The position numbers and the translations under genes are program-made. 64,000 nucleotides of DNA from Naumannella halotolerans (GTDB taxonomy: Bacteria; Actinomycetota; Actinomycetes; Propionibacteriales; Propionibacteriaceae). The notes beneath the pieces are model-generated. The model had not been told where the DNA came from. It worked only from the letters and a program-made list of their open reading frames with translations, and ran no database searches. The stretch spans positions 186,001 to 250,000 of the forward strand of contig NZ_SOAW01000003.1 of the NCBI RefSeq assembly GCF_004364645.1, given 5' to 3'. Positions 57,735 through 64,000 of this stretch are shown here, piece by piece (the stretch's first letter is position 1; each line of letters begins with the position of its first letter).

Positions 57735-58624
57735 CAAACTCTATCCGAGTCGGCGCCGGGGAACGCGTAGACGACATCTTGGTGAATGACCTCGAAACCG
57801 GCCCGGCGATAGATCTCGACCACCCGCGGCTGGTCGTCCTCCACATAGAGGATCACCCGTTGCTTGCCGAGGTCGACCAGATGCTGCAGCCCGGCGGTCA
57901 GCAGGGCCCGACCGATCCCGCCACCGCCGGCCTCGGGATCGACGGCGAGGACGTAGACCTCACCGGTCTCGGCGTCGTGCTGTTTGGTCCAGTGGAACCC
58001 GGTCAGCCTCGACCGGCCGTCGGCATCGGTCACGGTGGCCACCAGCAGGTCCTCGGGGCGGTACCAGTCCTCACTCATCCGCGAGGCGAGGTCGGCGGCA
58101 TCCATCGCGCCCTGTTCGGGGTGGTGGGAGAAGGCGCGGGCGTTCACCGCGATCAGCTCCTCGGCGTCCTCGGCCCGGTAGCCGCGAATGGTCACTCCCG
58201 CCGGCGGCGGCACCACCTCCACCGGCCCGGCCGGCGATCGCTCCATGATCAACAACTTGCGTACCGGTTCGGCCCCGCGCGCCGCGGCCCAGGCCCTCGC
58301 CCCGGCGAGGTCGCCGAAGGCCCAGTAGGCAAGGGATCGCGGGTGGTCGCTGAGTTCGGCGACGATCCCGGTGGCGACACCGGACCGGCGGTGATCGGGA
58401 TCGACCACCACCTGGACGTGCCCGTCGGCCAGCAACCCGTACCCGATCAGGGCCTCGGCAGAATGCGCCGTGACCTGCCGTTCGGGGCCGCCGTGGTTGA
58501 TGCTGATCATGGCCGCTTCGTTCAGTGCAGCGGTGCCGTCGACGGCCCGGGCGGCCTCGACCAGTGACCTCACCTCGGCGGTGTCGGGAACGGCGGTGCT
58601 GAAGGTCGTACGCTGCAGGCTCAC
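57734..58624 (-). CDS. mshD: Mycothiol synthase (acetyl-CoA:Cys-GlcN-Ins acetyltransferase)
   Basis: 296 residues from GTG 58624. Two GNAT domains: an N-terminal one with [22 protein letters not shown] near 85 and a C-terminal one with [30 protein letters not shown] near 230, whose acetyl-CoA loop is intact. It makes the last step of mycothiol. GTG lies 7 nt after a minus-strand TAGTCT that belongs to a palindrome shared with the divergent gene. In mycobacteria mshD also lies beside glnR and phosphate-transport genes. Confidence 0.92.
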   Translation of the reverse strand: MSLQRTTFSTAVPDTAEVRSLVEAARAVDGTAALNEAAMISINHGGPERQVTAHSAEALIGYGLLADGHVQVVVDPDHRRSGVATGIVAELSDHPRSLAYWAFGDLAGARAWAAARGAEPVRKLLIMERSPAGPVEVVPPPAGVTIRGYRAEDAEELIAVNARAFSHHPEQGAMDAADLASRMSEDWYRPEDLLVATVTDADGRSRLTGFHWTKQHDAETGEVYVLAVDPEAGGGGIGRALLTAGLQHLVDLGKQRVILYVEDDQPRVVEIYRRAGFEVIHQDVVYAFPGADSDRV

Positions 58625-58631
58625 CAGCCCA

Positions 58632-58641
58632 AGACTAGTCT
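58632..58641. promoter_or_regulatory. Palindromic -10 element shared by mshD and the divergent gene
   Basis: AGACTAGTCT is a perfect palindrome that contains TAGTCT on both strands. On each strand exactly 7 nt separate this hexamer from a start codon: GTG 58624 (minus) and ATG 58649 (plus). Only 24 bp lie between the two start codons and neither has a Shine-Dalgarno, so both mRNAs may be leaderless and compete for the same site. Confidence 0.65.
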
Positions 58642-58648
58642 GTCGGTG

Positions 58649-59230
58649 ATGTCCGAGCCTGCTGAACGACCCACGCCCTCCGAGCCGCCGTCGGGGAACG
58701 ATCCCGTCGACCCTGCCGACCCCGGACCCGGGACCGCCGATCCTGATCCGATCGACCCGCAGTTCGTCGCGGCCAGTCGACGCACCGCCGCAGTCGGTAC
58801 GGTGATCGCGCTGATCTGTCTGCTCGGCGTGATCATCGCCCCGGCCCTGTCCTTCGTGGGCTTCAGCCTCTGGGCAGTGCTGACGATCACCACCGCCCTG
58901 GTGATGGTGGCGATCTGCGGATTCCAGTTCTCGGTCTGGAACCGGGTGCAGCGCGGTGACGCCTCGGTCTGGCGGCTGCAGACGATGTCCTGGGCGGGGC
59001 ACCTGCTGTCGTACCTGATCGCCCTGCTCGGTCTGGTCGCAGGGCTGGTCACGATGTCGGTCGACGGCCCGCTGTCACTCGCCTTCTGGATCGCGCTGCT
59101 GGCCGGGCTGGCGTTGTTGCTGGCCCAGTCGACCGCCGCCGTGCAGTTCCTGCGCCGCGGTGGCCCGCCCGGGACCATTCCGGCCCACATCCGCCGGCTG
59201 ATCGACGCCACCAGCCGCCTCGGCAGCTGA
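58649..59230 (+). CDS. Small four-helix membrane protein of unknown function
   Basis: 193 residues from ATG 58649 (a GTG directly before it is in frame). The first 45 residues are Pro/Asp-rich ([16 protein letters not shown]), then four hydrophobic segments near 50-72, 75-97, 110-135 and 142-165, with a basic C-terminal tail. No family was recognised with certainty; it resembles small multi-spanning actinobacterial membrane proteins. It shares its promoter region with mshD and lies 23 nt before dtd. Confidence 0.75.
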   Translation: MSEPAERPTPSEPPSGNDPVDPADPGPGTADPDPIDPQFVAASRRTAAVGTVIALICLLGVIIAPALSFVGFSLWAVLTITTALVMVAICGFQFSVWNRVQRGDASVWRLQTMSWAGHLLSYLIALLGLVAGLVTMSVDGPLSLAFWIALLAGLALLLAQSTAAVQFLRRGGPPGTIPAHIRRLIDATSRLGS

Positions 59231-59253
59231 GCCCGGCTGGCTACCCTCGGCCC

Positions 59254-59679
59254 ATGCGGTTGGTGGTGCAGCGGGCGCTGCAGGGCAAGGTCAGTGTCGA
59301 CGCCGAGACCGTCGGGGAGTTGCCGGGACCGGGCCTGGTGGTGCTGGTCGGTGTGACCCACGACGATGATCGCGAGACCGCCGCCCGGATGGCGTCGAAG
59401 GTCTGGCAGTTGCGGATCCTGCGGCAGGAGCAGTCCGCGGCGCAGATCGGGGCACCGCTGCTGGTGATCTCCCAGTTCACGCTCTATGCCGACACCCGTA
59501 AGGGGCGTCGTCCGTCCTGGGGTGCGGCTGCCCCCGGAGCGGTGGCAGAACCGCTGGTCGAGGCCTTCGTGGAGGCCCTGCGCGGATTCGGGGCCGTGGT
59601 GCAGACCGGGCGCTTCGGTGCCGACATGGCCGTGGAGGTGATCAACGACGGTCCGGTGACGCTGATCCTGGAGAGCTGA
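59254..59679 (+). CDS. dtd: D-aminoacyl-tRNA deacylase
   Basis: 141 residues, a few fewer than usual in the loop before the first motif. It frees D-amino acids from mischarged tRNAs. Seen: MRLVVQRA start, the nucleophile region [17 protein letters not shown] near 73-89 and the Gly-cisPro motif [10 protein letters not shown] at the end. ATG 59254 lies 6 nt after TACCCT (59242-59247), so it is probably leaderless. It is convergent with glnR at 30 bp. Confidence 0.93.
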   Translation: MRLVVQRALQGKVSVDAETVGELPGPGLVVLVGVTHDDDRETAARMASKVWQLRILRQEQSAAQIGAPLLVISQFTLYADTRKGRRPSWGAAAPGAVAEPLVEAFVEALRGFGAVVQTGRFGADMAVEVINDGPVTLILES

Positions 59680-59709
59680 GGGCCCGGGAGCGGCGAGACG
59701 GGCCGGCGT

Positions 59710-60366
59710 TCAGCGGGCCGCCAGCCGGTAGCCGACATTGCGGACGGTGACGATCATCTGTTCGTACTCCGGCCCGAGCTTGGCCCGCAGGCGGCGGACG
59801 TGCACATCGACGGTACGGGTGCCGCCGTAGTAGTCGTATCCCCAGACGTCGGAGAGCAGCTGCTCCCGGCTGAACACCCGGCCCGGATGCTGCACCAGGT
59901 ACTTCAGCAGTTCGAACTCGGTGTAGGTGAGGTCGAGGGAGTTGCCGTTCAGCCTGGCGGCATAGGCGGACTCGTCGATCTCGATACCACCGGAGGAGAT
60001 GACCTCCTCGGCATGACTGCTGCTCAGGCACAACCGGATCCGGGCCTCGAGCTCGGCCGGCCCGATGTTGGTCATCACGAAGTCGTCGAAGCCCCAGTCA
60101 CCGGCCACCGTGGCCAGGCCGCCGTCGGTCATGATCACCAGGATCGGTGCCTGGTTGGTACCGGAGAGCAATTTGCACATCGCCCTGGCGTTGACCAGAT
60201 CGGTCCGCGCATCGAGCATGATCAGCTCGGCCGAGGGCAGTTCGGTCAGTTGGGAGGCGTCGGAGGGGATCATCCGGATCTGGTGGGACAGCAGGCCCAG
60301 TGCGGGCAGGATGTCGACCGAGTTCGCATCCTGGAGATGTTTGGCGAGCAGCAGTATCTGCGCCAC
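59710..60366 (-). CDS. glnR: GlnR-like orphan response regulator (OmpR/PhoB type)
   Basis: 218 residues from GTG 60366, with GGGGAGG 5 nt upstream. The receiver domain is atypical: a single aspartate region LIMLDARTDL near 50 and GDWGFDDFVM near 90, with no acidic pocket at the N-terminus. This fits GlnR, which works without a dedicated kinase. The winged-helix domain reads LDLTYTEFELLKYLVQHPGRVFSREQLL near 142 and TVDVHVRRLRAKLG. GlnR controls nitrogen assimilation. The glnR-mshD proximity matches mycobacterial order. No GlnR box was identified in the window. Confidence 0.85.
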   Translation of the reverse strand: MAQILLLAKHLQDANSVDILPALGLLSHQIRMIPSDASQLTELPSAELIMLDARTDLVNARAMCKLLSGTNQAPILVIMTDGGLATVAGDWGFDDFVMTNIGPAELEARIRLCLSSSHAEEVISSGGIEIDESAYAARLNGNSLDLTYTEFELLKYLVQHPGRVFSREQLLSDVWGYDYYGGTRTVDVHVRRLRAKLGPEYEQMIVTVRNVGYRLAAR

Positions 60367-60443
60367 TGCTACCTCCCCCGTTCCAGGCCGTCGCTGAGTA
60401 CCTCGGCCTTGCCCACCATCGATCGAACCAACAGGATAATCCC

Positions 60444-60683
60444 ATGCAACGCGTACGTTTTCGCTTCTGGGCTGCGGCCAAGTCCGCAGCTGGCACCGAA
60501 ACCTTAGCGGTTGACGGCGAAACGATCGCCGATGCCTTGGCCCGGGCCGATCTCGGCCCCGAGTTCGACCGGGTCGCCAAGCTCAGCACCATCCTCGTCG
60601 ACGGCCGCCGGGTCGCCGACCTGCAGGCCCCCTTGGACCGTCCGGTCGACGCCGAGGTGCTGCCCCCGTTCGCCGGTGGCTGA
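60444..60683 (+). CDS. MoaD/ThiS-family sulfur carrier protein
   Basis: 79 residues from ATG 60444. A beta-grasp fold with C-terminal PPFAGG: the diglycine that would be thiocarboxylated by an E1-like enzyme is intact. It begins MQRVRFRFWAAAKSAAG, typical of MoaD-like carriers. No MoaE, MoeB or ThiF partner is present nearby, so pathway (molybdopterin, thiamine or other sulfur transfer) is unresolved. It is divergent from glnR across 77 bp. Confidence 0.85.
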   Translation: MQRVRFRFWAAAKSAAGTETLAVDGETIADALARADLGPEFDRVAKLSTILVDGRRVADLQAPLDRPVDAEVLPPFAGG

Positions 60684-60887
60684 CCGCTCAGCGGCTGTGG
60701 CACCGGTGCCCGGGAGGGCATCGGTGAACCCCGTCGCACCCCTTCGCCCGAGCGTCGACGGACATCCTTGACGGTGGGCATTTCCCGACCGAGTTCACGA
60801 CTGACGGTGCCCATGCGCCTCGCCGTACCGGCCGATCCGGGCGCGGCGCTCCCGGCTCGGCAACGTCGGCGGACTACCATCGTGCCG
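60684..60887 (+). other. Intergenic stretch before the small membrane peptide gene
   Basis: About 200 bp without a supported gene. Near its end TACCAT (60875-60880) forms a -10-like element 7 nt before ATG 60888. Confidence 0.4.
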
Positions 60888-61022
60888 ATGCCACCGGTTG
60901 CCGAAGTCCACGCCTGGGTGCTCCTGATCGCCGCCGCGACGACCACCCTGGGATTGCTCGCTGCGCTGGTCTGGATGCTGTTCCTCGGACTGCGTCGCAA
61001 TGTCGGCAGCGGTCGCCGCTGA
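60888..61022 (+). CDS. 44-residue single-pass membrane peptide
   Basis: MPPVAEVHAWVLLIAAATTT followed by a continuing hydrophobic helix LGLLAALVWMLFLGL and the basic tail RRNVGSGRR. This predicts one membrane helix with N-out, C-in orientation by the positive-inside rule. ATG 60888 lies 7 nt after TACCAT, as for other leaderless genes here. A longer reading from 60768 has no helix-like or conserved N-terminus. The function is unknown; it lies between the MoaD-like and FABP-like genes. Confidence 0.6.
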   Translation: MPPVAEVHAWVLLIAAATTTLGLLAALVWMLFLGLRRNVGSGRR

Positions 61023-61097
61023 CCGTTCGGTCACCGCTGATCCCGGGCGCCGGTACGCGATCGGGGGCATCCCCGGCTTCGTGGAACACTGGTGTTC

Positions 61098-61598
61098 ATG
61101 GCATTCGAGATCCCTGACGACCTGAACCCCAACCTGCTCGGGCTGGCCTGGATGCTGGGCCGGTGGGAGGGCAGCGGCAAGGGCACCTGGCCCGGCGTCG
61201 GCGAGTTCGACTACGGCCAACAGGTCGACGTCACCCACAACGGTGCTGACTATCTGCACTACCTCTCGCAGACCTTCGAGGTCGACGACGCGGGCAAGGC
61301 TGTGCGTCCGCTGTCGATGGAGACCGGCTTCTGGCGCGCCTCGGGCGACGGTGAGCTGGACCTGGTCCTGGCCCATCCCGAGGGCTACGCCGAGATCTGG
61401 TACGGCAAGTCCGACGGCGCGAAGATCGAACTGACCACCGATGCGGTGATGCGGACCAAGGGTGCCGAACCGGTGACCGGCGGGCAACGCCTGTACGGCA
61501 ATGTCGAGGGCGACCTGTTGTGGACCTGGGACCGGGCCACCACCGAGGTGCCGCTGCAGGCCTTCATGTGGGCGCGGTTGCAGCGGGCGGCTGCCTGA
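61098..61598 (+). CDS. FABP-like / nitrobindin-type beta-barrel protein
   Basis: 166 residues from ATG 61098, 7 nt after AACACT (61085-61090). Seen: LLGRWEGSGKGTWPG near 20, the GxWxGxG signature of the THAP4/nitrobindin and FABP-like actinobacterial family, then repeated beta strands (FWRASGDGELDLVLAHPEGYAEIWYG). The C-terminal segment EVPLQAFMWARLQRA lacks the histidine that coordinates haem in nitrobindins, so a small lipid or other ligand is more likely. The stop overlaps ygfZ. Confidence 0.85.
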   Translation: MAFEIPDDLNPNLLGLAWMLGRWEGSGKGTWPGVGEFDYGQQVDVTHNGADYLHYLSQTFEVDDAGKAVRPLSMETGFWRASGDGELDLVLAHPEGYAEIWYGKSDGAKIELTTDAVMRTKGAEPVTGGQRLYGNVEGDLLWTWDRATTEVPLQAFMWARLQRAAA

Positions 61599-62548
61599 TG
61601 GCCGCGGTGATCGCCGGGGACGGGCCCGACGCCGGCGTCGCCTGGCACCACGGTGACCCGATGGGGGAACAGCGTGCGCTGGAGGCCGGTGAGGGTGTGG
61701 TCGACCTGTCCCACCGGGGTGTGCTGACCGTCTCCGGTCCGGACCGGTTGAGCTGGTTGCATTCGCTGAGCACCCAGCACCTGGAGAACCTGCAGCCGGG
61801 GGAGTCGACCACGATCCTGCTGCTCGGGCCCACCGGGCACATCGAACATGCACTGCTCGCCGTCGACGACGGGGAGATGCTGTGGGCGCACACCGAACCG
61901 GGACGGGCCGCAGCCGCTACCGCATTCCTGGACTCGATGCGCTTCATGCTCCGGGTCGAGGTGGCCGACCGTACCGATCAGCTCGCCGTGGTCTGGCAAC
62001 CCGGTGAACCGCCGGCGGGCCGGGTCACCCGTACCGGTGAGGATTCCCTGGGCGGGTTCGAGTCGTTCATCCCCCGAGGGCATCTGGACGATTACCTGGC
62101 ACAGGCCGGCCGGCCGGTCGGAACCTGGGCCTATGAGGCGCGGCGGATCGCCGCCGGGGTGCCGAGGATCTTCCTCGACACCGACGAGCGGACGATCCCG
62201 AACGAGATCGGGCTCTACGGCACCCACCTGGAGAAGGGGTGCTACCGGGGCCAGGAGACGGTCGCCCGGGTGCACAACCTTGGCCGTCCACCGCGCCGAC
62301 TGGTGCTGCTGCACCTCGACGGCAGTACCGATGCGTTGCCCGAGCTCGGTGCCGAACTGACCCTGGACGGCAAGACCGTCGGGGCGATCGGTACCTCCGC
62401 CCGGCACCACGAGCTGGGCCCCATCGGTCTCGGACTGGTGAAGCGGAAGGTGGACACCGAGGCCACCTTGCTGACCGGTGACATCACCGCGTCCCAGGAG
62501 CCCCTGGTGGACCCCGAGGTGGGCCTGCACTTCCGCGCCCGGTTGTGA
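61598..62548 (+). CDS. ygfZ: Folate-binding Fe-S cluster protein YgfZ
   Basis: 316 residues from ATG 61598 (TGATG overlap with the preceding stop). It is a GcvT-like fold: SHRGVLTVSGPDRLSWLHSLSTQ near 38 and the YgfZ signature KGCYRGQETVAR near 212-223 with its conserved cysteine. YgfZ/CAF17 proteins use folate to support assembly or repair of certain Fe-S enzymes. Pairing with an FABP-like gene recurs in actinobacteria. Confidence 0.92.
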   Translation: MAAVIAGDGPDAGVAWHHGDPMGEQRALEAGEGVVDLSHRGVLTVSGPDRLSWLHSLSTQHLENLQPGESTTILLLGPTGHIEHALLAVDDGEMLWAHTEPGRAAAATAFLDSMRFMLRVEVADRTDQLAVVWQPGEPPAGRVTRTGEDSLGGFESFIPRGHLDDYLAQAGRPVGTWAYEARRIAAGVPRIFLDTDERTIPNEIGLYGTHLEKGCYRGQETVARVHNLGRPPRRLVLLHLDGSTDALPELGAELTLDGKTVGAIGTSARHHELGPIGLGLVKRKVDTEATLLTGDITASQEPLVDPEVGLHFRARL

Positions 62549-62650
62549 GTGTCGCCGGTTCGTGAGACCGGTCCGATGTGGTCCCGGGCTGCTATGACAT
62601 CGCCAACTGTCGGAAATGCGACGACCTGTCGGTCGGTCGAGGTCTCCGTG

Positions 62651-62824
62651 GTGCGCGCAGAGTGAGTCGGGGCTGCTGTGACACCATCCCGGGGGCGAGG
62701 CTTCTCGCCGGTGGGGCGGGGTCGGCGACGGCCTGCGGTTTGCGCAGAGTGCCGGTCAGGCTGCCGTGACACCATCCCGGGGGCGAGGCTTCGCCGGTCG
62801 GGCGAGGTCGGCGACGGCCTCCTG
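62651..62824. repeat. Two direct copies of an 87-bp non-coding repeat
   Basis: 62651-62737 and 62738-62824 are adjacent and share TGCGCAGAGTG, GTGACACCATCCCGGGGGCG, AGGCTTC and GTCGGCGACGGCCT. A partial third copy (GGGCTGCTATGACATC) lies near 62588. They fill the 369-bp gap 62549-62917 between ygfZ and the asparaginase gene, where no gene is supported. Confidence 0.8.
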
Positions 62825-62917
62825 TTTGCGCGTGCAGAACGGCGTTCCGGCCGCCGGCGTTCAACATCCACGACTTCGCGGCCGCGTGCCCGGTGCGTGC
62901 TCGGTTAGCGTGGGCGG

Positions 62918-63886
62918 GTGACTTTCTGGGATTCGGATCCGGTTCTGCTGGAGGTCGAGCGGGGCGGGCTGGTCGAGAGCGTCCATCGCGGGCGGCTGGC
63001 GATCACCGCTGCCGATGGCACGGTCGACTTCTCCTGGGGGACCGTCGACGTACCGATCTATCCCCGCTCCTGTCTGAAGCCGTTGCAGGCAGTGGCGATG
63101 GTGCAGGCCGGTCTCGACCTGGATGGCGAACTGTTGGCCCTGGCAGCAGCGTCCCATTCGGGGGAGGCGTTCCACATCGCCGGTGCGGAGCGCATTCTCG
63201 CCGGGGCGCAGCGCGGTGTCGGTGCCCTGCAGAACCCGCCTGACTGGCCGTTGGACGACGCGTCCAAGGAGGAGTGGATTCTTCAGGGGCGACGGCCTGA
63301 GGCGGTGGCGATGAATTGCTCGGGCAAGCACGCGGCGATGATCCGTACCTGTGTCCGCCGAGGTTGGGACGAGGCCGGCTACCTGCATCCGGACCACCCC
63401 CTGCAGCGCGCGATAGCCGGCACGTTGGAGGAGTGGACCGGCGAACAGCCCGGGGTGCCGACCGTCGACGGCTGTGGTGCGCCCCTGTTCCCGGTGACCC
63501 TGGTCGGGTTGGCGAGAGCGTTCGGCCGGCTCGCCGCAGCCGACGACGGACCGGGCGCCCGGGTGGCCGAGGCGATCCGGCAGAACCCGGAATGGACCTC
63601 CGGCACCTTGCGCGACGAGAACCAGCTGCACCGGGCGATCCCGGGACTGGTGACCAAGGCCGGGGCCGAAGCGGTGCACGCCGTCGGGCTGCCTGACGGC
63701 CGGGGCATCGCGCTGAAGATCGACGACGGCGGATTCCGCGGGCGGGCGGCGCTGATGGCCGCTGCGCTGCAGCGTCTCGGGTACGACCATCCGACCTTGG
63801 CTGCTCAGCGTGACGTACCCGTCCTGGGTGGCGGGCGACCGGTTGGCGCGATGACCGTCGTCGGCGTCGACCGATCGGATGCCTGA
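62918..63886 (+). CDS. Asparaginase, Rhizobium-type (AnsA/PF06089 family)
   Basis: 322 residues from GTG 62918, 6 nt after TAGCGT (62906-62911). Seen: the catalytic Ser-Lys segment YPRSCLKPLQAVAM near 48, ASHSGEAFH near 80, AMNCSGKHAAM near 133 with the metal/structural Cys-Lys, and DGCGAPLFPVTL near 185. This family differs from the Ntn and E. coli-type asparaginases. It hydrolyses asparagine to aspartate and ammonia, in keeping with a nearby GlnR, although no GlnR site was seen. Confidence 0.88.
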   Translation: MTFWDSDPVLLEVERGGLVESVHRGRLAITAADGTVDFSWGTVDVPIYPRSCLKPLQAVAMVQAGLDLDGELLALAAASHSGEAFHIAGAERILAGAQRGVGALQNPPDWPLDDASKEEWILQGRRPEAVAMNCSGKHAAMIRTCVRRGWDEAGYLHPDHPLQRAIAGTLEEWTGEQPGVPTVDGCGAPLFPVTLVGLARAFGRLAAADDGPGARVAEAIRQNPEWTSGTLRDENQLHRAIPGLVTKAGAEAVHAVGLPDGRGIALKIDDGGFRGRAALMAAALQRLGYDHPTLAAQRDVPVLGGGRPVGAMTVVGVDRSDA

Positions 63887-63892
63887 GCGATC

Positions 63893-63996
63893 AACCAAAC
63901 AAACGTCACACTCGATGAGGTGGCGCCGGAGGTGTTTCGCGCCACCGCTGTGTTTGGGCGCTGGTCGTCGCCATCGAGTGTGACGTTTGTTTGGTT
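63893..63996. repeat. Long intergenic hairpin 3 (perfect 25-bp arms)
   Basis: Arms 63893-63917 and 63972-63996 are perfectly complementary over 25 nt (AACCAAACAAACGTCACACT... on the left). The 54-nt interior holds a second inverted repeat GGTGGCGC (63919-63926) / GCGCCACC (63939-63946). It starts 6 nt after the asparaginase stop. It shares ACTCGATG with hairpin 1 and CAAACGT with hairpin 2. Confidence 0.9.
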
Positions 63997-64000
63997 CCGG

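Overview
The window is a chromosomal segment of a high-GC actinobacterium. Lineage markers are mycothiol metabolism (mycothione reductase at 45572-46969, mycothiol synthase MshD at 57734-58624), the 33-residue ribosomal protein bS22 (29487-29588), a GlnR-type orphan regulator, the CobA-HemD fusion and many apparently leaderless genes. The fused RmlC-RmlD protein together with a Rex-hemACDB cluster suggests Propionibacteriales, perhaps Propionibacteriaceae. That placement is inference; no rRNA or tRNA gene is present to fix it.

Layout. (1) 1-15900 is a cell-surface polysaccharide region. It holds the 3' end of an AT-richer glycosyltransferase gene, an ISL3-type insertion sequence with an 8-bp target duplication and a frameshifted transposase, a 1575-residue protein with three GT2 domains, the dTDP-rhamnose genes rmlB-rmlCD-rmlA, a convergent wecB-wecC-lipoprotein operon (UDP-ManNAcA supply plus a GH79-like hydrolase) and an LCP ligase that may attach the polymer to the wall. 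(2) 16027-29250 is mostly housekeeping: divergent disA/radA, an aminotransferase and VOC pair, a Cys-rich protein, Ppx/GppA phosphatase, a TIM-barrel epimerase, proline dehydrogenase, a CPBP protease, asd-proC and an AcuC-like deacetylase. (3) 29487-43653 joins redox sensing to tetrapyrrole and cytochrome c assembly: bS22, a glutaredoxin-like protein, Rex (with a Rex operator inside its own promoter), hemA, hemC, cobA-hemD, hemB, two DUF805 membrane proteins, hemL, and a complete System II cytochrome c maturation operon (phosphatase, resA, ccdA, resB, ccsB). (4) 43880-50297 holds an SDR, a TauE-like exporter, mycothione reductase with a GH3 lipoprotein, and two DUF2510 paralogues. (5) 50389-58624 is phosphate uptake and polyphosphate: pstSCAB behind a PHO-box-like repeat, then mshD-ppk-mutT1 with abutting or overlapping reading frames. 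(6) 58649-63886 contains a membrane protein, dtd, glnR, a MoaD/ThiS protein, a 44-residue membrane peptide, an FABP-like barrel, a YgfZ protein and an asparaginase.

No phage, CRISPR array, toxin-antitoxin pair or recognisable defence island was found. The most unusual signals are regulatory or structural: a palindromic -10 element shared by two divergent leaderless genes (58632-58641), three long intergenic hairpins with common sequence modules, a three-copy repeat of about 80 bp, and a DUF805 protein whose N-terminus is built of Ser/Gly-Tyr-Gly/Asp-Gln repeats like those of FET-family proteins. Start codons were re-chosen where a -10-like TANNNT 6-8 nt upstream, a Shine-Dalgarno sequence or an overlap with the preceding gene favoured a different site.
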